Shown in pieces: positions 54,037 through 64,000 of a DNA stretch of 64,000 bases. Each line of letters begins with the position of its first letter. Position 1 is the stretch's first letter. The notes beneath the pieces are model-generated. The model was not told the DNA's origin, did no database searches, and saw only the letters and a list, made by a program, of their open reading frames with translations. The stretch is from contig OZ038452.1 of assembly GCA_964036195.1 (NCBI GenBank), forward strand, positions 29,213,785-29,277,784, in the 5' to 3' direction. Source of the stretch: Sphaerolaimus hirsutus. Lineage: Eukaryota; Nematoda; Chromadorea; Monhysterida; Sphaerolaimidae. The position numbers were made by a program, and so were the translations under genes.

Positions 54037-54808
54037 CAGAGTTGTTTAAATACCGGTATTTTTGGAAAGCGTAAGCGTAAGCGTAAGCGTAAATACACTT
54101 TCCAAATTTTGAGTATGGATACTGTAAGCGTAAGGTATTTTTCAAATACCTAGGAAAGCGTAAAAACAAAGCGTAAGCGTAATTTTTTTTGAGAGAGCGC
54201 TTTTGCTATTGAGCATCGGAAAATACCCTTGCCTTCACATTTAGATTGCTTTCAATGCATCACAGATTCTGTCCATTTTTGTTAAGTGAATACTTTCCCA
54301 AGCAAGCTCTCAACGACATTTTTCCCACTTGGTAGTCTGCTCTTTGCTGTAGATGGCAATTTATCGACAGCGACACTCAATTCGCCCTCATCTTGTAACT
54401 CAGAGTTGGTGCTGTGACGGCGACAACATCGTTGTCGGAATCCATTTGCACCCCCAAAATTCGTAATCTGAAGCCACGATATTGAAAGGCCACACAATTT
54501 TAACCAAACATTTCTATTTCGACACAAATTGTAGATGTGCTGCTATTTTCTGTATGTTACTGCACACACGCGGTCATTTTTTTGTGGTACGCGTTGTCTT
54601 TCATTTTCGTTTTTGTAGTTTTACGTTTTTCAAAAGCGTAAGACTGAACCGTGGGAAATTTTTTTACGCTTTTGGTATCCGGGTAATTTGGCCGGGAAAG
54701 CGTAATAAAGCGTACGGGTATTTTGTGAAAGCGTAAGCGTAAGCGTAAGTATAAATACCCATTTACCCGGGTATTTCGGGTAAGCGTAAATACGCTTTCG
54801 CAACTCTG
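54037..54808. mobile_element. hAT-like transposon with AAGCGTAAGCGT arrays
   Basis: CAGAGTTGTTTAAATACCGG and CGCTTTCGCAACTCTG ends with the exact 8-bp duplication CTGAAAAG. All array units read AAGCGT in place of AAACGT at both ends and in the interior. Inserted in the left arm of the 5-kb composite. Confidence 0.92.
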
Positions 54809-54933
54809 CTGAAAAGTCCCCGGGCAGTGCTCGCCATTCGCGCCAGGGGTAAACTAACGGTCATAAAATTTGGACAGGTTAGGATATAAGGTGTTTTGAG
54901 TTTTCACCCAAAATTTCACCCCTCTAGCTCCAC

Positions 54934-55866
54934 TAGGGTTCAAACGATATATCGTATGAATATCGAATATCGGATATCGACCATTTTTTAATATCGAATA
55001 TCGAATATCGATATCGAAAATTTTGAAAAAATATCGAATATCGAATATCGATATCGAAAATTTTGAAAAAATATCGAATATCAAATATCGATATCGAAAA
55101 TTTTGAAAAAATATCGAATATCAATATCGAATATCGACCATATTTTCGATATATCGAACCTGTATAATGTCCTTAATTGAGTTATTATTTTTGTTTTGAG
55201 ATATTTGTGATTAATTTGATTTGCTTATAGTATCTAAGTTGATGAGTAAAAGTAAAGTATTTAATGTTATCTTTGTTGGAGTGCTTACTCCACATTTCTT
55301 GTATTTGGTTTGGCCACATACCTACTGAACTACCTACCTCATATTTGAAGCCAGAAAATGCTGATATGCTGCTTTTTTGCAACATGCCCTTAAACAATTG
55401 GGTTATAAGTATGAATTGTTGTATCTACCAATTTTTGTTTGTCTGATACAATTTGATTCGTCATGTTTTTTCTTCGATTTTTTCATTTTGACCATTGTAA
55501 ACCTTGTTAAAATCAATTGTACTTTTCAGTAAAGAGATAATCAACCATGTTTGCAACCATATGAAAATACAACATGCTGCTTGAAATATGCCTTGCTATA
55601 CCAAAAGCTAAATATCGAATATTGAAAATATCGAAATATCGATATCGAATATCGACCATTTTTTAGTATCGAATATCGAATATCGATATCAAGGGTCCAT
55701 ATCGTATCGAATATCGATATCGAAAATTTTGAAAAACTATCGAATATCGAATATCGATATCGAATATTTTGAAAAAATATCGAATATCGAATATCGATAT
55801 CGAAAATTTTGAAAAAATATCGAATATCGAATATCGATATCGAAAAGTGATATCGTTTGAACCCTA
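54934..55866. mobile_element. hAT-like transposon with GATATCG arrays, second copy
   Basis: TAGGGTTCAAACGATATATC and GATATCGTTTGAACCCTA ends with the exact 8-bp duplication AGCTCCAC. Nearly identical to 510-1432 in inverted orientation. Confidence 0.92.
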
Positions 55867-55962
55867 AGCTCCACCCACTGCGGAACTGTGGGGGTTACAA
55901 TTTCTCTCATTTTGTATTTTTTTAAATACTGATGTACACATGGTGCTCTAGCTCAACGCTGC

Positions 55963-56466
55963 TTTAAGTTGTGATCATGAAACTTTGGCTAGTGTAAGCC
56001 ACCAGTGTTGGCAATGTGCCAGCACTAACCAATATTAGCTATGATATCATTTGCATGGTCCATATTGTCATTACTGTCACTGCTCTCACTACCAACTTCA
56101 TCATTATGCCACTTCTTCTCAAAAAGTGGTTAATACAGGATACATTTTACATGCAATTTTTGTTGAACACAGGTAATGTGTCACCTACAGATTAGTAATG
56201 AAACATAGGGAAATTTGAATCACATAATCAATTTACTGCACATTTCAAAACAACGTTAAAATCACTGCAATACAACATGATCTCAGATGATCACCAAAAA
56301 CATCCATCACAGTTCCCACGTTTCTTGCACATCACCCTGATCTGCATATAAATTTGACATAAATAGCATTGATGTTGATGAAAGTGTTGAATATTATCAC
56401 CACATTGCCAACACTGGTGGCTTACATAGCCAAAGTTTCATGATCACAACTTAAAGCAGCATTGTG
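55963..56466. mobile_element. Inverted-repeat element with GCTGCTTTAAGTTGTGATCA ends
   Basis: Arms of about 70 bp (GCTGCTTTAAGTTGTGATCA ... CCACCAGTGTTGGCAATGTG and the inverse) with a unique 350-bp core. It splits the composite arm after TAGCTCAA. Confidence 0.75.
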
Positions 56467-57374
56467 GCCACACAAGCTGGTTTTCAATGTTCCTTTTTGA
56501 AAACTCTCCTAGGCGATGCGTCGCTGTACGGAATTCAAAAGTGTGCAATTTGCACTTTTATTTTTCAAAAAGTGACAGCATATGTGAATATTGGTTTCGG
56601 CAAGTCACATTTGCCGTTCAAAGTTCACATTTGCAGAACATTTTTGAAAACTGTAGGGCGACGCGTAGGCGACGCGTAGGCGACGCGTCGCCAACAAAAT
56701 ACTCTGAAGACAATTTTGAAAACTTAAAATTGAATAATGTAGTTTTCAAAAATGTACATTCTAGTTTTCAAATTTGCAGAACATTTGTGAAAAGTGCGAC
56801 GTACAGCGACGTCGCTGTACGTAGCTGTACGTGCCAGTTTTCAATATCTGTGCAACATATGTGAAAATGCGTCGCTGTACACACAAAAAGTAGCAAAATC
56901 GTCGCCAGGCGTCGCTAGTTTATGGATTTTCGCCAACTTACTCCAAAATCCTTTAAAAACACTGGATGGATGGGTTAATGTAAAATTAAGAGTGTACATG
57001 CAGTATTTTATGCTGCATGTACTGATGGGGTTGTAGAAAACTTGGGATGCATATAAAATAAAATAATTTTTTTTTAAAAAAACGTCACTGTGGCGACGTT
57101 TCAGGTGACAACTGTATATGTCACCTGTTTCCATAAGTTATTACCAATCTTGAAAAGTACTTATAACATGACAGAATTCATAAATTTATCAACAACACCG
57201 AATCTGGGACTTGGTACTACTGTTAATTAAATCAATCTTTCTGAAATTTGTGTGTACCATGCAATTGTTAGTCATGATCTTGCATTAAAATATAAATATA
57301 TATATAATTTTTCATTTCATTAATTGATAAATATTTGTGAAAGTGATTTATACATGCAGTTAGGTTGGCACTCT

Positions 57375-57510
57375 GTACAATGGGCTAAATGAAATTTCAG
57401 ATGCAAATCACAGGGATGAAATTCAAGATGCCATCACAAAGAAAATGAAAGACTGGTTTCGATGTACTCATGGCAGACTTAGATACTGCTCAATTGCCAG
57501 TCATTGGTGA
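57375..57510 (+). other. Unrecognised short open frame in composite transposon
   Basis: After GCAGTTAG the frame reads GTLYNGLNEISDANHRDEIQ, then DAITKKMKDWFRCTHGRLRY before TGA. Composition looks coding-like. A second frame from 57470 continues as MADLDTAQLPVIGELIQYDQ. Together they may be a frameshifted transposon or captured gene piece. I recognise no domain. Confidence 0.3.
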
Positions 57511-58988
57511 ATTAATCCAGTATGACCAACTGCTTGCACAATCTTTGGGTCAATACCAGCATCAACACTCCAAGGTGACCAAACAACTAAACAGTATCTG
57601 GCTAGCTGCCAAACCTGATTTTATGCATATAACACCTTGCATCACATTTACTAAGCTGAGTTTTCCTGAGCACTGCTTGGCTCAGCTGGACTGGAGCTTT
57701 TGGAGTTTTTGCTGCAGGCTGGAGTGTTGTAATGGCCTCCACTGGGTGCTTGGCAGTTAATTTATACCCTTTGCACTGACACTTGGAAGTTGTGCACATA
57801 CAGTAAATAATTTTGAAAAAATCTCTGGAAACATAAAAAGACTATGTGATTTTTCCAAGCCTTTTTTTGCATCTTTACATTTCTTTTTCAAGACTTTCAC
57901 TCAATTCCTCAATTCCATGGATAGATCCAGATAACTTTTGAGTTTTCAAAAAGGTTCATGTTTATGTTAAATTTTGTGACAGATCGTAATATTAAATGAA
58001 AACATTTCTGAAAACAATACAATAAAATTGTTTTTATTTTTTTGTGCTAGTGTATTGAATGTGACATTGTCTCAGTCAGTGTTCACTTGTTGTTCATTTT
58101 TTTGGCTTTCATTTACATACAAAATCAGCTGTTTCAATCGCACTTGTGATTTTTAAAAAAATTATAAAGTGGATTGTATAAAAATATCATTACTTGTTTT
58201 GCAGAAATGTTATTGAAGTCAGTTTTTTTTTGTTTGATGTGAAAAAATAAGGGCTTTTTACTGTGATAATGCAATAATTACAGATACACAGATGTAATTT
58301 TAAAAAATTATTTAATGTTTTAAGCATAACCACAATTTCTTCATCATCTTTGAACTTCTATTGTGAAACATGGTATCAAATGAAAGAGAAAAAAAAAACT
58401 GGATATATATCTGAGACGGATATCATATACAATGTAAAACTGAATTTAAAAAAATATTTATAGTTAGAAAATGAATTAATTTTTAAAAATATGTATAACA
58501 GTGCTAAAAATATACAATACAGTCCCAAAAATCAAGCATAATTTTCTGCATCACATGCTGCTTACAGCTTGTCCTACAAATTTGTACTTATTCAACAAAA
58601 AAATATTTTGTCTGCAGCATTTTACCAGAGTTTTCAAATATGTGTTCTTCCGGAGGAAAAATAGAAAAAAAACAAAGATGGCGGCCATTTGGCTCATTAC
58701 ACAGACTGTTTAAATGAATTTGAAAACAAAATAATGGGTTTTCACAGAGGGAACCTTGAAAACCAGCTTGTGTGGGGCCATTGAGCTAGAGCACCATGTG
58801 TACATCAGTACAAAATGACCGAAATTGTAACCCCCACAGTTCCGCAGTGGGTGCAGCTAGAGGGGTGAAATTTTGGGTGAAAACTCAAAACACCTGATAT
58901 CTTAACGTGTCCACATTTTATGACCGTAGCTTACCCCTGGCGTGAATGGCGAGCACTGCCCGGGGACTTTTCAGCCTGACCAAGTATT

Positions 58989-59480
58989 AGGTTGTAAACT
59001 AATAAAGTGTCTTTTTTTGATTTCACACAAATATACATTTGTGCATCAAACATTATGTTGTACGTTGACCGATTTTGATGCCATTTGAGTATGTTGGGGT
59101 TTGGGGTCTGGGCTATGAAGAAATGTTTTTGTTCGCTCGAATAATCCCCCAGTCCCGAGATAAGGGGGGTCTATAAAAAGGTGGTCATTTTATGTGGCCA
59201 ATATGTACATTGAATTTGGAGCTTAATAACTCAGCTATTTCTGGGCCAATTTGGATCGTTCAACACTTCAAATGATCGGCACCACCTGTAGATTCCATTT
59301 TTGTGGTCGGATTTGTGATGTCTAAATTCCGTATGCCGATTTTGCCCTGTTTTTAAACACCAAAAATATTTTTTTCTGAACATCCTATCATATACTTTAG
59401 ACAATGGGGATTCATATACCAACAAAAATTATTTCAATATCTCTTTCCATTCAAAAGTAATAGAACTTTAATCTTCCGCC
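58989..59480. other. No gene recognised
   Basis: AT-rich sequence with a short GAATAATCCCCC segment near 59140. Nothing else delimited. Confidence 0.4.
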
Positions 59481-59489
59481 TCACATACC

Positions 59490-60540
59490 GTAAATTTTCT
59501 AATTCGGCGACAGTGTTCCAATAATATGACATCTCCAATAGTGCGACAGGTTTGGGCACGTTGTGTGAGAATAACGCGACACTCTCCAATAGTATGACAC
59601 TCTTCAATAGTGCGACACCTGAGAAAAAATGAAAAACAACGTAACAATGTCCCAATCTGCGGAAGCCGCGGATTCCGCGCTTTTGGACAAGGTGGTGGCC
59701 ATAGGCGGCGTAAGTGCTTGTGCGCTTGTGAATGTCACAAGTAGGGTGTCAACAGAAACTTTTTGGCGGAAAACGGAAACAGAAACAGAAAAATATTTTC
59801 ACTTGCCGGAAAACGGAAACGGAAACGGAAAAAAATTTCCACCTGCCGGAAAACGGAAAAATGAAAGCCCGGAAAACGGAAACGGAAACGGGAAAATTTG
59901 CTGAAATTTATCCAGAAATCAAAAAATTTGCAGAAATCTTGCTAGAAATAGAAACAATTCACATAATTGAGAACCTGCATGCATGTTTACCAGTTTGACT
60001 GAAACAGAAAACAGAGAATTGAGCTAGAAAATGGAAAAAAAGTTGGAAAAACAGACAATTGAGCTGGAAAACAGAAAAAGGCGGAAAAACTGAAATTTTA
60101 GCCATAAAACGGAAAATGAGCCGGAAAAACGGAAATGGTAACAAAAAAACATTTAGCAGCCGGAAAACGGAAACGGAAATGGAAAAAAATTTGCCTGCGG
60201 AAAGCGGAAACGGAAAAGGAAAACTGAAAGTTGACACCCTAGTCACTAGCGGAATTTTCAGTGTCACAAGCAGAAATACCTATGTTTACCTAGTAAAAAG
60301 TGCACAAGGTCAAATTTTGGCCAATGTGATTGTGAATGTCACAAGCCTGAATTGGGTCCTTGCGTTGCCTATGGCGGTTGCTGTCGGTTCACAAGAGTCT
60401 CTGGGGAAAAGCGCCAGCTGCATCACAACCGCCACTATTTACCATGTTTATTGCTGCACTATGTCATGCTCATGTTTGAGTTATGTGGACAGTGACGTTG
60501 TTGATTTGATGAAAAATATATTACAACACTCTCTATTAAG
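59490..60540. mobile_element. CTCCAATAGTGCGAC-motif element with nested hAT-like copy
   Basis: Opens ACCGTAAATTTTCTAATTCG with four CTCCAATAGTGCGAC-type units. Body (GTCCCAATCTGCGGAAGCCG ... GTGGACAGTGACGTTGTTGA) matches 25840-26040. Short peptide MSQSAEAADSALLDKVV is shared with the 25.8 kb copy (MWQSAEAVDSALSDKAA), so this family once carried a coding or captured segment. Confidence 0.6.
59742..60241. mobile_element. hAT-like transposon with GGAAAACGG arrays
   Basis: TAGGGTGTCAACAGAAAC and GAAAGTTGACACCCTA ends. The 8-bp flanks GTCACAAG and GTCACTAG differ at one base. Arrays of GCCGGAAAACGGAAACGG fill both sides. This is the only two-ended copy of this family in the window. Confidence 0.82.
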
Positions 60541-61083
60541 CGGGAATTAGAGCTCAGCGTCGATTCGATGTGAAATGATGACGTGAAATGACGTCGTGAA
60601 ATTAATTACACGAGTGTGGATCATGCTACGGGTCTACAATTTTCTAAGGATTAGGCAGCGTTTACACGGATTTTTGGGTGACGACGAATCACACTTTAAA
60701 AGTTCCAAATTTCAACTGAAAAGTTCCTTATTTTTGAGAAAAAGTGGTCGAGTATATATGGTACTCAGGAGTATATGTATGTGAAATTTCATTCGTATTG
60801 GCTTGGTTGTTAAGGAGTGATAGACCACTGCATTTTTTTTTGTCGCCGGAAGCTGTCGGGAAGCCAACAACGATTCCGACAAATTGAGAGAATTTAATTT
60901 TGAGTGTGACAAATAGCAGATTCATCATTGTGATCGTCACACTCATACAGCAGACACACAGAAAAGTGGCTGAAAGTCGTCACGAGCTGTGAACGTGTTT
61001 TTTCAGTGACAACAATGTGTCTTTTATCTAAAACAGACACAGCACTTCAGCAAAATATTTTGGGAGTGTGTGTTGGTAGAATG

Positions 61084-61936
61084 CAGAGTTGTGCAAATAC
61101 TGGTATTTTTGGAAAACGTAAACGTAAACGTAAATACCTTTTCCAAATCAAAAGTATAAATACTAAAACGTAAGGTATTTTCAAAATACCAAGGAATACG
61201 TAAAAAAACGTAGTTGTAAAAAAAAAATTTACACACAGTATTTGCCATTGTGCTTTGGAAAATACCATTATTTTCACACGTCACGACAGGCATATATATA
61301 AGACCCTATAAAATGCCATGTAAAATGTCAAATGTAATGCAAAGTGTCTAAAAAGGCATGCAAAATGCTCAGGCAGGTGGCAAATCTTTGCCATTTTGCT
61401 GGGCATTTTACATGAGTTTTACAGGGCACCCTACACAGAGTCTGGGATTGGCTGGCACCAGAGGTTGCACTCGCCCTGCCAGTTTCAAAATGTGTGCTAC
61501 TCACAGTTGTTGCAAGTGGCGTTGTCGGAATTCATCACCAAAAAATTATTAATGCAAGGCTCCACAAACAAACAAAAAGGTTTCTGTGTCCAGCATTTGA
61601 ACACATTTATGAATACCTATGTACCCAGTATTCCATGTGTAAGTACAAGCGTGCAGTCACATTTTCATATACCGCTTTTTTGTTTGTATGTATACATGTT
61701 ACATTTATGCAAAAACATAATAATATTGTTGGCTGCAGGTGGTGCGGCCCATTTGAACATGTGCACATGTGAACGTCACAAATTTTTTTTACGTTTTGCC
61801 TAGTACCCGGGTATTTTGGCTAGGAAAACGTAACAAAACGTAATGGTATTTTTGGAAAACGTAAACGTAAACGTAAGTATAAATACCCGAATAACCGGGT
61901 ATTTTGGGTAAACGTAAATACGTTTTTCCAACTCTG
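61084..61936. mobile_element. hAT-like transposon (AAACGT arrays) with the same cargo as 50558-51737
   Basis: CAGAGTTGTGCAAATACTGG and CGTTTTTCCAACTCTG ends with the exact 8-bp duplication GTAGAATG. The centre holds an introner-class element (about 61299-61458, ending GGCAC|CAG) and the exon-like fragment (61458-61620). Confidence 0.92.
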
Positions 61937-61976
61937 GTAGAATGTGAATTTTTACGCTAGTTTATATAGATATATA

Positions 61977-62403
61977 CTGTAAATACTCTATTATTATGAC
62001 CCGCTCAATCAAGCAATCTGTCAAATTGCTCAATCTGTCAAACGCGACCCTCTCTAATTGTGCAACCACCAGAGAAAAACACAAAACAAAAAACCGACGT
62101 AACAAAGCGATCTAGCTATCTGGAGCGATTTTTCAGAAATTATACCCAATTTTTTTGAAAATCACTTTTTTTCATACCTTTCTATATGTTTTCACCTCCA
62201 AAATCACTAGTTCATGAGTCTAGCTGCCTATTTTCAGCTATTTTTAGTTCTGCAGGTTCTTATAAACCTACCGGTAGGTATTTTGTGAAAAATAGCAAAA
62301 TAAAATGCGACCCTCCCTATTGACGCGACCCCTCCAATAGTGTGATCCCTAAAAATGTGGTGAAAACAATAATGTGACAGGCATATTAATAGAGTATTTA
62401 CAG
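61977..62403. mobile_element. TA-flanked element with CTCCAATAGTGTGATCC motif
   Basis: CTGTAAATACTCTATTATTA and AATAGAGTATTTACAG ends flanked by TA. Units related to CAATAGTGTGATCCC and GCGACCCTCC inside, plus a GAAAATAGC-type insertion (about 62115-62300). Confidence 0.65.
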
Positions 62404-62409
62404 TAAATT

Positions 62410-63157
62410 CTGTAAATACACAAAAAAATCCTGGGGGGCTGGCTATTTCGTGGTGTAGAAGGAAGAATAAAGAGAAAAATTGATAAAAGCAGGTGAAAAA
62501 TAGCTTTAAAAAGTATATAGGCAAATATAAAACAAATCCCACCAAAGTCATGAATGTTTGACAAAAGCCGATATACATAATAAGTCGACATAAAACTGAT
62601 ATTTTTGTCAGAAATCACCACTTATAATGCTATCCCATGGCTCCACAGCCATTCTATGGCTATATATAACATCACAAAGTACTGCCACTCGTCTAATATA
62701 CCTGTATATGTTGACCCATAACCATATCTGGGAGCTTTTGAAAAAAATGGTTTTATTTTTAAAAAAACCGGTGTTGTTGAAAAAACAGTTTTTTCCACCC
62801 CCAGTATTTACATTTACTCAAAAAATCCATATACTTGAGTACTGTGTAAATATGTTTGTTTCCTCTGAAAGAAAGTACCCACACTCACCTTTATGCATAC
62901 CTTTTTCAAGTACTCAAGTACAGAAAATATATTTTGGGTAGGCTTATATATTGGCTTCTCACAGCATATAGAAGGGAAAAAGGAAGAAAAAAGCTTAAAG
63001 TAGTGAAAAGACATCAATCTTTTGTATAGCAAATACATATACAGTCAAGAGTAGCTGAAAATTGGCAAACGCAGATAAACAAGTGAATTTAAACGTGAAT
63101 ATGGGCAAAAAGGTATGAAAATTAGCGATTTTGAGTCAAAATCAAGGATGTATCCAG
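62410..63157. other. No gene recognised
   Basis: AT-rich. A TACTTGAGTACTGTGTAAATA / GTACTCAAGTACAG pair at about 62830-62925 belongs to the GTACTC-motif family. A short inverted AAAACCGGT/AAAAACAGTTTT stretch lies near 62755-62800. Confidence 0.4.
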
Positions 63158-64000
63158 CAGAGTTGCAAAAGTGTATTTACACTTACCCAAAATACCTGGG
63201 TAAATGGGTAAACTCGACGGACATTATGGAAGTCAATGCTCTACGGGATTTTCGTACAACTGCGTATATTCGTAGTTGGCACTCGTCCAAGTTACCGTTT
63301 GAGAGAATGTTGCCCAGTATGAAAGATGCAGGATTTCTGTCTGCGTCACCAAAAATGGCTGCGGAATGCGATTAAGCGAACGCAATTGGTCGCTAATGGC
63401 GGCGCACACACGAGTTGACACACATGTTGATTAAATTGGATACCGCGGTCATTTTCGTTGACGAGAGCGGAAATCTAGCGTCTTTTACCTCATTCGTATT
63501 CAACGCAAAGGTAACTTGGACACACTGGGAAGTTCATACGTTCTTTTTTGAAGGAATTCGTCGAGACTGCGACGATAAGATCCGACCTAAGACCTTACAA
63601 TCTGACTTTCTATAACGATTTGTCTATCAAACTCATCTCGTTCTCGCATAAAAAGTTGGATTGAATCAAAAGTATCGTGAACCGAATGGAATCCGTCCAT
63701 TCAAGTTCGAATTAAAAAAGATACGTCATTGGTAACCAAGGGCCGAATACCTGATTCGTTTCATGTCTGCCGAGTTTATTTATATTTACACTTACACTTA
63801 CACTTTCATAAAATACCTGTACACTTTTTTTACACTTTTCTGGGCAAAATACCCGGGTACAGAAAGTGTATTTTTTTCATTCAGATGGCCCCGTTTTATG
63901 CTTTTGAGAAAGCATAAAACAGGTTCATGTACCAAAAAAAACTGCACAGTGCACATATGCAGTTATGCATTGAATGTAGAAAATATGGCGAATGTGTAAA
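63158..64000. mobile_element. hAT-like transposon with AAGTGTAAGTGT arrays (right end outside window)
   Basis: Opens CAGAGTTGCAAAAGTGTATT and shows TTTACACTTACACTTACACT arrays at 63784-63840. The array unit is AAGTGT in place of AAACGT or AAGCGT. Part of the interior (63270-63420) also occurs near 24080-24250. Confidence 0.7.

Larger units (their letters stand above)
54015..58988. mobile_element. Composite transposon of about 5 kb with nested elements
   Basis: AATACTTGGTC..CTGAAAAGTCCCCGGG opens it and the inverse CCCGGGGACTTTTCAG..GACCAAGTATT closes it. The arms continue past two inserted hAT-like elements (54037-54808 and 54934-55866) up to GATGTACACATGGTGCTCTA. A third insertion is at about 55963-56466. 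Inside are arrays of GCGACGCGTAGGCGACGCG and GTACAGCGACGTCGCTGTAC (about 56510-56930). One small open frame (57370-57490) is unidentified. Confidence 0.8.

Noticed and set aside
1-64000. tRNA, rRNA or other structured RNA genes
   Set aside because: I saw no tRNA-like cloverleaf with conserved box sequences and no rRNA segments. A covariance-model search would be needed to exclude them.

Overview
The window is eukaryotic nuclear DNA from an invertebrate animal I cannot name. It has spliced genes with GT-AG introns, an orthologue of the animal ubiquitin ligase HECTD1, a degraded BEL/Pao retrotransposon, and very dense, repeatedly nested non-autonomous DNA transposons. Two 200-base N runs (7967-8166 and 36826-37025) are scaffold gaps. 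The HECTD1 exons are GC-rich islands in AT-rich, repeat-filled surroundings.

Layout. 1-7.4 kb: eight plus-strand exons of the middle of a HECTD1-like protein (post-ankyrin helical region, SUN/galactose-binding-like domain, MIB/HERC2-like domain). 7.4-10.4 kb: gap, BEL/Pao remnant and low-complexity transposon ends. 10.4-14.4 kb: six minus-strand exons for the N-terminal armadillo-like region of HECTD1, from the start codon to just before the ankyrin repeats. The two halves point towards each other, so either the scaffold is misjoined at the gap or the locus is rearranged. 14.4-29.6 kb: transposons, a TGTCAAG satellite and a 234-bp-arm palindrome. 29.8-47.5 kb: a complete minus-strand gene for a predicted secreted ankyrin-repeat protein (8 exons, 561 codons), built from tandemly duplicated phase-1 exons and swollen by transposons. 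47.6-64 kb: more nested transposons, including a composite of about 5 kb at 54.0-59.0 kb.

Most unusual features. (1) A family of short inverted-repeat elements with GTGCC-type ends and a 3-bp CAG/CTG target duplication sits exactly between conserved HECTD1 codons at three places, so these elements act as introns (introners). Where the target reads CAG, insertion makes a perfect GT-AG intron; where it reads CTG, exact removal would need a GT-TG intron. (2) Many transposons of at least three classes, told apart by target duplications of 8 bp (hAT-like), TA (Tc1/mariner-like) and CAG/CTG (introner class), share one design. Each has a short terminal inverted repeat followed by an array of one short motif. 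The motif differs between families and changes in concert through a whole element (AAACGT, AAGCGT and AAGTGT versions behind the same CAGAGTTG end). In one case two different end-plus-motif caps flank the same interior. Several insertion histories can be proved from empty sites present in this same window.
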